Positions 45,778-54,953 of a stretch of 64,000 nucleotides of DNA are shown piece by piece. Source of the stretch: Nocardia nova (GTDB lineage: Bacteria; Actinomycetota; Actinomycetes; Mycobacteriales; Mycobacteriaceae); assembly GCF_002933465.1 (NCBI RefSeq), contig NZ_PSZE01000001.1, positions 372,001 to 436,000 on the forward strand. The letters are read 5' to 3'. The notes under the pieces are model-generated. The model was given only the letters and a program-made list of their open reading frames with translations, had not been told where the DNA came from and ran no database searches. The position numbers and the translations under genes are program-made. The stretch's first letter is position 1, and each line of letters starts with the position of its first letter.

Positions 45778-46733
45778 CGCACGGCCTTCCAGTAGGGCAC
45801 GGTGTTGTCGTCGTCGAGCTGCTGGAAGCCCACTTCGACGGGCAGGCCCACCTCGACCTGGGCGGGGTCGACGCCGCGCAGCTCACCGAGCATGCGCACG
45901 CCCTCCTCGAGTTCGACCAGGGCGACGACATACGGCACCTGACGGCCGGGCACCTTCGGCGCGTGGTGCACCACGAAGCTGAATACGGTGCCTCGTCCGG
46001 AAGCCACCACATAGTCGGACTGCTCCGTGTGGTCCTTCCACAGCGCCGGAACCGGCGGATGCCGCAGCGACCCGTCCGGCCGCCGCTGAATCCGCAGCTC
46101 GCCGAGTTTCGTTCCGGCCCAGAAGAATTCGGTGTCCTTCGACACCGTGGGCCGGACGCGTTTCGCCAGATCCTCCGCCGACACCTCCCCGGGTTCGGCG
46201 GCGGGCGTGGCGGTGCCGGGTGCGAACTTGAGCATCCGGAACACCATCTCGGTGACGGGTTCGTCGTCGACGTACCAGGTCAACAGGTAGGTCGCGAACC
46301 AGCCCTCCCCGAGGCCGGTCCGCTTGGGCCCCACCAGTTCTCGCAGCCTGGTCCGCGCCACCGGACGCTCGCCGGGTCGCAGGTAGCGGTGGTAGGTCTG
46401 CTCGCAGTTGGTCGCCACCACCGAGGTGTAACCGGCGGCGTCGAGCAGATCGTTGACCGCGTTCATCGGATCGTCGGCGGGCCGCGAGCCGTGCAGGCCG
46501 GGCATGGTCCACACCTGCGCCATGGCCGGCGGTGCGACGATGCCGGGATGTCCGGCGGCACGGGCGGCCTCGTCGTCGACGTAGATCGGGTTGGCGTCGC
46601 CCAGCGCCTCGACCCAGTTGTTGATCATCGGCTGGTTCACCGGGTCGCGACCGAGGCGCGGGGCGGACTCGCCCAACTGCTGGATCTTTTCGCCGGCGGC
46701 GAGGATCTCTTCCGCCGTCATGGTTTCCGGCAT
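45774..46733 (-). CDS. chsH2: ChsH2, MaoC-DUF35 fusion hydratase subunit
   Basis: The 319-residue protein joins an N-terminal MaoC-like domain (residues about 1-175; NNWVEALGDANPIYVDDEAA) to a C-terminal DUF35 domain (from about 195). With ChsH1 it forms the hydratase for 3-oxo-4,17-pregnadiene-20-carboxyl-CoA, and the DUF35 part recruits Ltp2. No Cys pairs of a zinc ribbon are visible before the DUF35 OB fold. ATG at 46733 lies ten bases after chsE2. It corresponds to Rv3542c. Confidence 0.93.
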   Translation of the reverse strand: MPETMTAEEILAAGEKIQQLGESAPRLGRDPVNQPMINNWVEALGDANPIYVDDEAARAAGHPGIVAPPAMAQVWTMPGLHGSRPADDPMNAVNDLLDAAGYTSVVATNCEQTYHRYLRPGERPVARTRLRELVGPKRTGLGEGWFATYLLTWYVDDEPVTEMVFRMLKFAPGTATPAAEPGEVSAEDLAKRVRPTVSKDTEFFWAGTKLGELRIQRRPDGSLRHPPVPALWKDHTEQSDYVVASGRGTVFSFVVHHAPKVPGRQVPYVVALVELEEGVRMLGELRGVDPAQVEVGLPVEVGFQQLDDDNTVPYWKAVR

Positions 46734-46743
46734 GCGAAAACTC

Positions 46744-47913
46744 CTATCTCGGTACGCGGGGCAGGCGCAGGCCCATCTGCGCGATCAATTCGCGCATGAC
46801 CTCGTTGACGCCGCCACCGAAGGTCACGACCAGGTTCTGCTTGGTGCGTTTGTCCAGCCAGGTCAGCAGTTCCGCGGTGGCCGGATCGGCCGGATCGCCG
46901 AAGCGCCCCACGATCTCCTCCGCCAGCCGGCCCGCCTCCTGCAGTGCTTCGGTCGAGAACACCTTGGTCGCCGAGGCGTCGGCGATCACATCGCGCTGAT
47001 CGGCGTCGGGGCGCTCCATATTCGAGGCCACCTGCCAGTTCAGCAGCTCGTTGACCCGCACCATGGCATGCAGGCGCCCCAGTGCGCGCCGCACTTCGGC
47101 CTCCTCCAGCACGCCGTGGCGCCGCGACCAGTCCCGCACCCGCTCGTAGAGCTGCTCGATCTTGCCGGACGGGCCCAGGCTGACCCGCTCGTGATTGAGC
47201 TGGGTGGTGATGAGCTTCCAGCCGCCGTTCTCCTCCCCGACCAGCATCTGCGCCGGAACGCGGACATTGTCGAAGTAGGTGGCGTTGGTGTGATGCGCGC
47301 CGTCGGCGGTGATGATCGGCGTCCACGAGTAGCCGGGGTCGGCGGTGTCCATGATCAGGATCGAGATACCCCTGTGCCGGGACTCGACCGAACCCGTGCG
47401 CACCGCGAGCCAGATGAAATCCGCCTCGTGCGCGCCGGTGGTGAACACCTTCTGCCCGTTGACGATCCAATCGCCGTTGGCGTCGCGCACCGCCGAGGTC
47501 CGCAGTGCGGCCAGGTCGGTACCGGCGTCCGGCTCGGAATATCCGATGGCGAAATGGATGTCGCCGGTGAGGATTCCGGGCAGGAACTGGCGCTTCTGCT
47601 CGTCGGTGCCGAACGACTGCAGCGCCGGGCCGACGGTCAGCAGCGTCACCAGCGGCACCGGCACGTCGGCACGGACCGCCTCGTTGTAGAAGATCTGCTG
47701 TTCCAGCGGGCCGAAGCCCTGGCCGCCGTACTCCTTCGGCCAGCCTACGCCCAGCCAGCCGTCGCGGCCCATCCGTTTGACCACCGCGCGGTAGGCGTCG
47801 CCGTGGCGGTTGACCGCCATCGCGGCCTCCTCCTCGGGAGTGACGAGATCGGCGAAGTAGGCACGCAATTCGTCGCGCAGCTTGTGCTGTTCAGCGGTCA
47901 GATCGATGTACAT
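46744..47913 (-). CDS. chsE2: ChsE2 (FadE29), acyl-CoA dehydrogenase subunit
   Basis: ATG at 47913 gives 389 residues beginning MYIDLTAEQHKLRDEL and overlaps the end of chsE1 by 16 bases. It has GYSEPDAGTDLAALRT and VNGQKVFTTGAHEADF for flavin binding. It carries the Glu in FGGGVNEVMRELIAQ near the C-terminus, as expected of the catalytic half of the ChsE1-ChsE2 heterotetramer that dehydrogenates the C3 side-chain CoA ester. Confidence 0.93.
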   Translation of the reverse strand: MYIDLTAEQHKLRDELRAYFADLVTPEEEAAMAVNRHGDAYRAVVKRMGRDGWLGVGWPKEYGGQGFGPLEQQIFYNEAVRADVPVPLVTLLTVGPALQSFGTDEQKRQFLPGILTGDIHFAIGYSEPDAGTDLAALRTSAVRDANGDWIVNGQKVFTTGAHEADFIWLAVRTGSVESRHRGISILIMDTADPGYSWTPIITADGAHHTNATYFDNVRVPAQMLVGEENGGWKLITTQLNHERVSLGPSGKIEQLYERVRDWSRRHGVLEEAEVRRALGRLHAMVRVNELLNWQVASNMERPDADQRDVIADASATKVFSTEALQEAGRLAEEIVGRFGDPADPATAELLTWLDKRTKQNLVVTFGGGVNEVMRELIAQMGLRLPRVPR

Positions 47914-48977
47914 CTGGCTCCCAACCGGTCCAGCCGGAACGACGCACCGCCGAGCCAGCGGGCGATGTCCTTGGCTTGTGAGTAGTAGCGGTGCAGCGGG
48001 TGAGTCACATCGACGCCGATGCCGCCGTGCAGGTGATGGCACCGCTGCATGGCGGCCGGCAGCTCGGAGGCCACACAGAACGCCAGCACGTCGAGATCGT
48101 CGTCGACTCTTTCCAGGTGCTTGTCACCGCTGTAGTTCTCGCCGCCGAAGGTTTGCGCCAGCGACCAGTTCGCGGATGTCGCGGCCACCTGGAGGGTGCG
48201 CGAGACCACGTAGATGTCGGCGATTTCCTGTGCGACGGCCTGGAATTCGGCCAGCGGGCGGCCGAACTGCTGCCGGGTGCGCAGATGTTCCGAGGTCAGC
48301 GCCAGCACACCTTTGAGCAGACCGTCGGCCACGGCGCCCAGAGTGGCCAGCGCGATGCGATGCAGATCCTCGAGCGGGATGTCCAGCAGCTGCGCGGGCG
48401 CAATCACCGTGCCGTCGAAGTGCACCGAAAACTCCGGCGCACCGGTGGAACTCGGGCTCTCGGTGCGGGTGATGCGCTCGGCGCCGCCGTCGACGACCGC
48501 GATACCGCGATCGGTCGGCACCAGAATCCACTGCGCCTGTTCGGCGTACGGCACCGCGACCTTGCGGCCGGTGATCCGCACGGAATCACCGTCGGCCACC
48601 GCCGTCGTCCGCGGCTCGGCGACGAACGGGGCGCCCGGTTCGTGCAGTGCCGCGGTCAGGATCGCTCCCCGGGCGACGGCCGGAAAGATCTTGGCCGCCA
48701 AGTCGTCTCCGATGTGGCCGACCAGCGGCAATACGCCGAACCCGAGGGTCGACAGCGCCGGCACCGCCACCGCGTCGGTCGCGAGTTCGGTCAGCAGGGT
48801 CGAGACCTCGAGCAGTCCCATCCCGTCGCCGCCGTGCTGTTCCGGCAGCGGCAGCGCCAGCAGTCCGCTGCCGACCAGCGCCGGCCACAACGCGAGATCA
48901 CGCGCGCTGTCGTGTTCGAGCAGGCTCACGACGACTTCAGCGACCGCGTCCTGACTCTCGTCTCTGGTGAAGTCCAA
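47898..48977 (-). CDS. chsE1: ChsE1 (FadE28), acyl-CoA dehydrogenase partner subunit
   Basis: TTG at 48977, with GGGAG upstream, is the best start and gives 359 residues (MDFTRDESQDAVAEVV). It keeps the FAD-binding RQQFGRPLAEFQAVAQEIADIY. Its C-terminal segment LHGGIGVDVTHPLHRYY has no catalytic Glu, so it is the non-catalytic partner of ChsE2. It lies 53 bases after fadE34. It corresponds to Rv3544c; cyp125, next in M. tuberculosis, is absent here. Confidence 0.93.
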   Translation of the reverse strand: MDFTRDESQDAVAEVVVSLLEHDSARDLALWPALVGSGLLALPLPEQHGGDGMGLLEVSTLLTELATDAVAVPALSTLGFGVLPLVGHIGDDLAAKIFPAVARGAILTAALHEPGAPFVAEPRTTAVADGDSVRITGRKVAVPYAEQAQWILVPTDRGIAVVDGGAERITRTESPSSTGAPEFSVHFDGTVIAPAQLLDIPLEDLHRIALATLGAVADGLLKGVLALTSEHLRTRQQFGRPLAEFQAVAQEIADIYVVSRTLQVAATSANWSLAQTFGGENYSGDKHLERVDDDLDVLAFCVASELPAAMQRCHHLHGGIGVDVTHPLHRYYSQAKDIARWLGGASFRLDRLGARCTSI

Positions 48978-49030
48978 TTCTTTTGCTCCCTGTCGGATGT
49001 GGGCTGCTCTGTGGCCCCGGCCCTGCGGTA

Positions 49031-51223
49031 TCAGCCCTTCGATTCGCGCGGCAGCCCGAGAATCCGCTCACCGGCGACGGTCAGCAGGATCTGTTCGGTC
49101 CCGCCGGCGATCGACAGACAGCGAGTGAGCAGGAATTCCTTCACCACGTGGGTATCCAGCGCACCGGCCGTGCCGGACAGTTCGACCGCGAATTCGGCCA
49201 CCGCCTGCCGGTGCCGGACGCCGACCAGTTTGCGGACGCTGCTCTCCGCCGCAGGATCCCCGCCGGACAGCAATTTCGCCGCCGCACGCGCCTCCAGCAA
49301 CGTGCCGGCCACCGAATCGGCGATCAGGGCGCCGAGGCGATCGGCGACCACCTCCGCACCCGGGCCTGCGGTGGGAGCTGCGGCGATCAGGGCCTCGAGC
49401 TCCTCGCCGATTCCCTTGCCGCCCATGGCCACTCGCTCCGCCGAGAGCGTGGAACGGGCGATCCGCCAGCCGTTGCCGAGCTCTCCCACCAGGCAGTCGT
49501 CGGGGACGAACACGTCGTCGAGGAAGACCTCGTTGAAGCGCGCCTCCCCGGTGATCTCGACCAGCGGCCGGATCTCGAGCCCCGGACTCTTCATGTCGAC
49601 CAGGAAATAGCTGATGCCCTTGTGCTTCGGTGCGGCGGAATCGGTGCGCGCCAGGCAAATTCCCCACGTGGCACGGTCGGCGAGCGAGGTCCAGACCTTC
49701 TGGCCGCGCAGCTTCCAGCCGCCCTCGATCCGCTCGGCGACGGTGCGCAGCGCCGCGAGATCGGAGCCGGCGCCCGGCTCCGAGAACAGCTGGCACCAGA
49801 TGACGTCACCGGTCAGCGTGGGCAGCGCGTAGCGCTCGATCTGCTCGGGCGTACCCCACTGCAGCAGGGTCGGAATCGCCCAGTTGGCGATCGCCAGATC
49901 CGGCAGCTCGATTCCGGCCTTGCGGATCTGATCCTCGATGAGACCGCGCTGAATCGGGTCGGCGTCGCGACCGTAGGGAGCCGGCCAGTGGCAGGCCAGG
50001 AGTCCGGCCTCGGCCAACGCGGTGCGCTGCCCACCGGCAGGCAGCGCGGCGATACGGGCCAGGTCGGCGGCCAGCACGGTCCCGTCGGCGGGTTCCAGAC
50101 CCGCTGCCTCCCACGCCGATCCGCCTTCGGCGTCACCGAGGTCGACCGACACGTTGCGCCGCACTCCGGCATGCGTCAGTTTCGCCACCTCCGCCCGCCA
50201 CTGTGCCGAACCGCCCAGCAACGCCCGCAGCGCGGTCGCGCGCCGCAGGTACAGGTGCGCGTCGTGCTCCCAGGTAAAGCCGATACCGCCCAGCACCTGG
50301 ATGCAGTCCTTGGCGTTCTCCACGGCGGCATCCAGCGCGATCGCCATCGCGACGGCGGCGGCCAGTCGCAGTTCGCGACCACCCGAATCGCCCGCATCAG
50401 CCGCTGCCGCGGCGGTCGCCAGATCAGCCGCTGCCGCGGCGTCCGCCGCCACGGCGCGGGTCTGTTCGGTGCGGCACAGCATCCAGGCGCAGATGTGTTT
50501 GATCGCCTGGAATTCGCCGATCTTGCGGCCGAACTGCTCCCGGACCTTGGCGTAGTCGACCGCCGTCTCCAGACACCAGCCCGCGATCCCCGCGGCCTCG
50601 GCCGCGATCAGCGCGGCCACGAGATCGCTCACCCCATAGCGCGGTTCGAAGATGTGGCCGGCGGGCACCGCAACACCCGCGCAAGCCACGCGGGCCAGCG
50701 GAGTGCTGGGGTCCAGGGGCTCGAGCACTTCGACCGTCACGCCCGGCGTGCCCGCCGGCAGCAGGCACCACAGCTCGCGGTCGCCGGAGCGTACCGGCAG
50801 CAACAGCGCGGTCTGCTCGTCGGCGCCGAGCACGGTCTCCCAGGTGCCGGTCACTTCCAGGGCGTCGGTCGCGTTGTGCGACAGCACAACCGGCTCGCTC
50901 AGGGCGATACCGCAGGGCGTATCCTCGTCGAGGGTGTCGCCGGCAACGAGGCCGGCCAGCGCGGTAGCCGTCACCGGTCCGCCCACGAGATCATGCGCCG
51001 CCTGCTCGATCAGCACGGCCAGATCGCTCACGCAGCCGCCAGCGCCGCCGGCCTCCTCGGGAACCGCGACGCGGAAGACGCCGAGGCCCACCAGGCCTGG
51101 CCAGAATTCACGCCAGTACCCGGGCGCTCCACTGCGCATTGTTGCAATCGGGTGCACCGCTGCGGCCCATCCGCGCATCGACTCCTGGACGGCTTTATGC
51201 TCGTCAGTGGTGGCGATGGTCAC
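49031..51223 (-). CDS. fadE34: FadE34 (ChsE3), two-domain acyl-CoA dehydrogenase
   Basis: Two acyl-CoA dehydrogenase domains are fused in one 730-residue chain. The first (about 1-345) ends with LGGIGFTWEHDAHLYLRR; the second (about 370-730) has FSEPGAGSDLAALRT, GQKVWTSLADRATW and IAGGTEQILLTVAGERILG. FadE34 acts as its own heterodimer and dehydrogenates the C5 side-chain CoA ester. The first domain has an Ala-rich insertion near residue 265 caused by a 27-bp duplication (50396-50441). It diverges from kstR, with a perfect KstR box between the two, and it heads the chs-ltp2 operon. Confidence 0.93.
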   Translation of the reverse strand: MTIATTDEHKAVQESMRGWAAAVHPIATMRSGAPGYWREFWPGLVGLGVFRVAVPEEAGGAGGCVSDLAVLIEQAAHDLVGGPVTATALAGLVAGDTLDEDTPCGIALSEPVVLSHNATDALEVTGTWETVLGADEQTALLLPVRSGDRELWCLLPAGTPGVTVEVLEPLDPSTPLARVACAGVAVPAGHIFEPRYGVSDLVAALIAAEAAGIAGWCLETAVDYAKVREQFGRKIGEFQAIKHICAWMLCRTEQTRAVAADAAAAADLATAAAAADAGDSGGRELRLAAAVAMAIALDAAVENAKDCIQVLGGIGFTWEHDAHLYLRRATALRALLGGSAQWRAEVAKLTHAGVRRNVSVDLGDAEGGSAWEAAGLEPADGTVLAADLARIAALPAGGQRTALAEAGLLACHWPAPYGRDADPIQRGLIEDQIRKAGIELPDLAIANWAIPTLLQWGTPEQIERYALPTLTGDVIWCQLFSEPGAGSDLAALRTVAERIEGGWKLRGQKVWTSLADRATWGICLARTDSAAPKHKGISYFLVDMKSPGLEIRPLVEITGEARFNEVFLDDVFVPDDCLVGELGNGWRIARSTLSAERVAMGGKGIGEELEALIAAAPTAGPGAEVVADRLGALIADSVAGTLLEARAAAKLLSGGDPAAESSVRKLVGVRHRQAVAEFAVELSGTAGALDTHVVKEFLLTRCLSIAGGTEQILLTVAGERILGLPRESKG
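50396..50441. repeat. 27-bp tandem repeat inside fadE34
   Basis: A 19-base segment recurs at 50396-50414 and 50423-50441, giving an Ala/Asp-rich loop (residues around ADAAAAADLATAAAAADA). The frame is kept. Confidence 0.75.
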
Positions 51224-51258
51224 ACTCCATACCGCCTTTCCGGCGTGACTCCCACACC

Positions 51259-51272
51259 TAGAACATGTTCTA
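51259..51272. promoter_or_regulatory. Perfect KstR operator between fadE34 and kstR
   Basis: TAGAACATGTTCTA is a perfect palindrome with the KstR consensus. It lies 36 bases before fadE34 and 102 bases before kstR and can control both. Confidence 0.92.
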
Positions 51273-51373
51273 ATGTGACGGTCGGGCGTAAGTCAAGGGG
51301 CGTCCGTCGCCGCCGCTGAACTACGCTCGTCGACCATCGGAACCGACGTGCGTGCAGGAAAGGACTTTCACGA

Positions 51374-52030
51374 ATGGCCAGTCCCTCCCGAGAGCAGGCA
51401 GCCGACTCGGGTGCGCGCAACGGTGCCCGCAACCGCGCGACGGTCAGCACCCTCAGCGAGGACGAGCTGAGCTCGGCGGCCCAGCGCGAACGACGCAAGC
51501 GGATCCTCGACGCCACCCTCGCGCTCGCCTCCAAGGGCGGTTACGACGCGGTGCAGATGCGCGCGGTCGCCGAACGCGCCGATGTCGCGGTCGGCACGCT
51601 GTATCGGTACTTCCCCTCGAAGGTGCATCTGCTGGTCTCGGCCCTGGCGCGGGAATTCGAGCAGTTCGACAGCAAACGCAAGCCGCTGGCCGGGCAGACC
51701 CCGCAGGAGCGCATGCACGTGTTGCTGACCCAGGTCACCCGCGCCATGCAGCGCGATCCGCTGCTCACCGAGGCCATGACGCGAGCGTTCATGTTCGCCG
51801 ACGCCTCCGCGGCCGCCGAGGTCGACCGGGTCGGCAAGGTGATGGACCGCTTTTTCGCGCGTGCCGTCAACGAGAGCGAACCCACCGAGCGCGATCTGGC
51901 CATCGCCCGCGTGATCAGCGACGTGTGGTTGTCGAATCTGGTGGCGTGGCTTACCCGGCGCGCCTCGGCGACCGATGTGGCTGAGCGCCTCGACCTGACC
52001 GTCGACCTGTTGCTGGGCGAAAAGTCCTGA
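51374..52030 (+). CDS. kstR: KstR, TetR-family master repressor of cholesterol catabolism
   Basis: ATG at 51374 (GGAAAGGAC upstream) gives 218 residues. The TetR HTH is QMRAVAERADVAVGTLYRYFPSK, nearly the M. tuberculosis KstR sequence, as is AREFEQFDSKRKPL. The N-terminal 30 residues are probably disordered. KstR is released from DNA by 3-oxo-sterol CoA thioesters and controls early side-chain and ring A/B genes. Here it faces fadE34 with one operator, as in Rv3573c-Rv3574. The operators at 29509, 29612 and 36561 are its other targets in this window. Confidence 0.95.
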   Translation: MASPSREQAADSGARNGARNRATVSTLSEDELSSAAQRERRKRILDATLALASKGGYDAVQMRAVAERADVAVGTLYRYFPSKVHLLVSALAREFEQFDSKRKPLAGQTPQERMHVLLTQVTRAMQRDPLLTEAMTRAFMFADASAAAEVDRVGKVMDRFFARAVNESEPTERDLAIARVISDVWLSNLVAWLTRRASATDVAERLDLTVDLLLGEKS

Positions 52031-52198
52031 GCGCGCGGCAGGGAGCGGATTGCCGGACAATGTAGGTCCGGACGTTCGAAACCTGCCTGGCGAGCTCGTG
52101 TAAACAGCACGCATCACTGCGCCAACACGCGAGCAAACCCGACCCAGTAAAGTTTCTCGCGCCCGTGAAAAATCTCCTCCGATCACTAGGTTGGATGC

Positions 52199-54772
52199 GT
52201 GAGCGCACAGGATCTGCCACACGAACTTCGCCGTGCCTTGTCGGCCGTAGCCCGCGTGCCGCGGCTACTGGTCGCTTCGGACTACGACGGGACAATCGCG
52301 CCCATAGTCTCCGATCCGGCAAAGGCCTATCCCCATCGGGAATCGGTCAGCGCATTGCGTGCGCTCGCCGGCCTGACGACCACTACCGCGGCCGTCATCT
52401 CCGGCCGCGCGCTGCGAGATCTCGCGGCGCTTTCCCGGCTTCCCGTCGAGGTGCAGTTGATCGGAAGCCACGGCTCGGAATTCGATGTCGGCTTCGTGCA
52501 CGCCATCGACAACGACGCCAAACAGTTGCTGACCGAGGTGCGCCATGCCCTGGCCGCCATCGCCGACGACAACCCCGGCGTGACCGTCGAAGCCAAGCCC
52601 GCCAGCATCGCGCTGCATGTGCGCAACGCCACCCCCGAGGTGGGCCGGCGCGCGTTGCAGCAGGCCCGGCAGGGCCCGGCGAGCTGGGTCGGCATCCAGG
52701 TCACCGAGGGCAAGGCGGTCATCGAACTGGCCGTCATCCAGACCGACAAGGGCGCGGCGCTCGACATCATCCGCCATCAGGAGGGCGCCTCGGCCGCGGT
52801 CTTCTTCGGTGACGACGTCACCGACGAGAAGGCCTTCGCCCGGCTGTCGGGTCCGGATATCGGCATCAAGGTGGGCGACGGCGAAAGCCTCGCCGAGTAC
52901 CGGGTGCCCAGTACCGAGGAGGTCGCCAAGGCCTTGGCGTTCCTGCTCGAGGAGCGCCGCACCTGGCTGGCGGGTGCGTCGGCGCCGCGCATCGAGCGGC
53001 TGACCATGCTGGCCTCGCCACGCTCCAAGGCGCTGCTCACCCCTGATGGGACCGTCAGCTGGTTCTGCCATCCCGAACCGGATTCGGCGGCGGTCTTCGC
53101 CCATCTGCTGGGTGGCCCGGCGGCCGGGCATTTCACCATCGCCCCCGAGCGCCAGAGCCTGCCGCTGTCCCAGCGCTACGTCGACGGCACCATGACCGTG
53201 GAAACCCGTTGGTCCAGTCTGAAGATCGTCGACTACCTGCCGCACGACGTCGCGCTGGAACGCACCGATCTGACCCGCGTGATCACCGGTGACGCGCGTG
53301 CGGTGGTCACGTTCGCGCCTCGCCCGGAGTTCGGGCAGGTACCGGTGACGCTGGTCCGCGAACCCGCCGGCCTGCGCGTGCACGGCACCAACGATCCGAT
53401 CGTGCTGCGCTCCCCCGGCGTGCAGTGGGAGATCTTCGAAGAGGGCATCCACCACGTCGCCCGCGCGGTGGTCGACCCCTCGCAGGGCCCGATCGTGCTC
53501 GAAATGCGCTGCGGCACCGCCGATCTCGCCCCGGCGATGGTCAGCGAGGCCGACCGGCGCAACGAAGCCGAGCGGTATTGGCGCGACTGGGCCGCCGATC
53601 TGAACCTGCCGCCGCTGAAGCCCGATCTGATGAAGCGTTCGGCGCTCACCCTGCGCGGGCTGGTGCACGCACCGTCGGGGTCGATTCTGGCCGCGGCCAC
53701 CACCTCGCTGCCCGAGGACATCGGCGGCGTCCGCAACTGGGACTACCGCTACTGCTGGCTGCGCGACGCCTCGCTCACCGCGCACGCCCTGGTCACCCTG
53801 GGCTCGCTGGCGGAGGCCGAGGATTTCCTGGCCTGGACGCACCGCGTGCTCGAGACCCTGGCCGGCCCGGAACGCCTGCACCCGCTGTACACGCTCTACG
53901 GCGAGACGCTGCCCCCGGAGGCCGTGCTGGACCAGCTGCCCGGCTATGCGGGCTCGCGGCCGGTGCGCGTGGGCAACGCGGCGAATATGCAGGTCCAACT
54001 GGATGTGTTCGGCCCGATCGTGGATCTGATCGCGGCGCTGGCCGAGGCGCGTGAGGGCAAGGGCATTCTCGATCCGGCCAAGGCACTGCCCGACCGCGAC
54101 TGGGAACTGGTCGAGGCCATGGTCCAGGCCGTTCAGCGACGCTGGCGCGAACCGGACCACGGCATCTGGGAGATCCGTGGCAACCCGCGTCACCACGTGT
54201 ATTCGAAGGTGATGGGCTGGCTGACGGTCGACCGGGCGCTGAAGCTGGCCGAGCGGTTCGACCGTGCCATCGACCCGGTGTGGGTCGAACTGCGCGAGAC
54301 CATCGCCGACGAGGTCAAGGCCAAGGGCTGGAACGAGCAGGTGCAGTCCTACACGGCGGCCTACGACGGCACCGATCTGGACGCCGCGACCCTGCACATC
54401 GGTCTCAGCGGTCTGATCGAGCCCTCGGATCCGCGCTTCGCGGCCACGGTCGTCGCCACCGAGGCCGAATTGCGCAGCGGATCGACGGTGTACCGCTATC
54501 ACCACGATGATGGCCTGCCCGGCGGCGAGGGTGGCTTCCACCTGTGTGCCGCCTGGCTGGTGGAGGCGTATCTGCTGATCGGCAAGCGCGAGGACGCCGA
54601 GGCGTTGTTCGCGCAGCTGGTGGATGTCGCCGGCCCGACCGGACTGCTCAGCGAGGAGTACGACCCGGTCGCCGAACGCTCCCTGGGCAACCACCCGCAG
54701 GCCTACAGCCATCTGGGTCTGCTGCGCTGCGCCCAGCTGCTGAGCCAGCCGGTAGCGGCCATGGTGCAGTAG
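52199..54772 (+). CDS. Trehalose-phosphatase / GH15 glucoamylase-trehalase fusion
   Basis: GTG start at 52199; 857 residues. Residues 1-255 form a HAD-type trehalose-6-phosphate phosphatase: motif I ASDYDGTIAPI (Asp28, Asp30) and motif IV FFGDDVTDEKAF (near 203). Residues about 265-857 form a glycoside hydrolase family 15 domain: NWDYRYCWLRDASLTAHAL and the C-terminal SEEYDPVAERSLGNHPQAYSH, with acidic residues of the GH15 active site. The two parts are in one frame with no stop. The enzyme would release trehalose from its phosphate and may also split trehalose or an alpha-glucan, a turnover enzyme for trehalose. It stands alone between kstR and the zinc transporter. Confidence 0.88.
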   Translation: MSAQDLPHELRRALSAVARVPRLLVASDYDGTIAPIVSDPAKAYPHRESVSALRALAGLTTTTAAVISGRALRDLAALSRLPVEVQLIGSHGSEFDVGFVHAIDNDAKQLLTEVRHALAAIADDNPGVTVEAKPASIALHVRNATPEVGRRALQQARQGPASWVGIQVTEGKAVIELAVIQTDKGAALDIIRHQEGASAAVFFGDDVTDEKAFARLSGPDIGIKVGDGESLAEYRVPSTEEVAKALAFLLEERRTWLAGASAPRIERLTMLASPRSKALLTPDGTVSWFCHPEPDSAAVFAHLLGGPAAGHFTIAPERQSLPLSQRYVDGTMTVETRWSSLKIVDYLPHDVALERTDLTRVITGDARAVVTFAPRPEFGQVPVTLVREPAGLRVHGTNDPIVLRSPGVQWEIFEEGIHHVARAVVDPSQGPIVLEMRCGTADLAPAMVSEADRRNEAERYWRDWAADLNLPPLKPDLMKRSALTLRGLVHAPSGSILAAATTSLPEDIGGVRNWDYRYCWLRDASLTAHALVTLGSLAEAEDFLAWTHRVLETLAGPERLHPLYTLYGETLPPEAVLDQLPGYAGSRPVRVGNAANMQVQLDVFGPIVDLIAALAEAREGKGILDPAKALPDRDWELVEAMVQAVQRRWREPDHGIWEIRGNPRHHVYSKVMGWLTVDRALKLAERFDRAIDPVWVELRETIADEVKAKGWNEQVQSYTAAYDGTDLDAATLHIGLSGLIEPSDPRFAATVVATEAELRSGSTVYRYHHDDGLPGGEGGFHLCAAWLVEAYLLIGKREDAEALFAQLVDVAGPTGLLSEEYDPVAERSLGNHPQAYSHLGLLRCAQLLSQPVAAMVQ

Positions 54773-54799
54773 CCACCGGTCGCCGGATTTCCGTTCCAG

Positions 54800-54834
54800 G
54801 GCCCGCGGTCGCTCGGATCGAGCGGTCGCGGGCC
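54800..54834 (+). terminator. Hairpin after the trehalose fusion gene
   Basis: GGCCCGCG..CGCTC (54800-54814) pairs with GAGCG..CGCGGGCC (54820-54834), with a two-base internal mismatch, followed by TTGTTC. Confidence 0.7.
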
Positions 54835-54909
54835 TTGTTCGTGGTGCGGTTCACATCCCGGTCGGTCCGATCGATGGGGTCCGAGCCCGCCACATACGCT
54901 ACATTTAAA

Positions 54910-54924
54910 TGGAAATCGTTTCCG
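54910..54924. promoter_or_regulatory. Zur-like box before the zinc-type ABC operon
   Basis: TGGAAATCGTTTCCG contains the palindrome GGAAA-TCG-TTTCC and resembles the actinobacterial Zur consensus (TGAAAATCATTTTCA type). It lies 30 bases before the substrate-binding protein gene, which supports zinc as the cargo. Confidence 0.6.
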
Positions 54925-54953
54925 TTAAGAGCTCGTGTGCAGGAGTCCCCCGC

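Noticed and set aside
48983..51319. 778-codon rightward ORF opposite fadE34
   Set aside because: FadE34 on the other strand has two clear acyl-CoA dehydrogenase domains; the rightward frame has no motif and would cross the KstR operator.
52265..54712. 815-codon leftward ORF opposite the trehalose fusion gene
   Set aside because: Antisense shadow; the rightward frame carries HAD and GH15 motifs.
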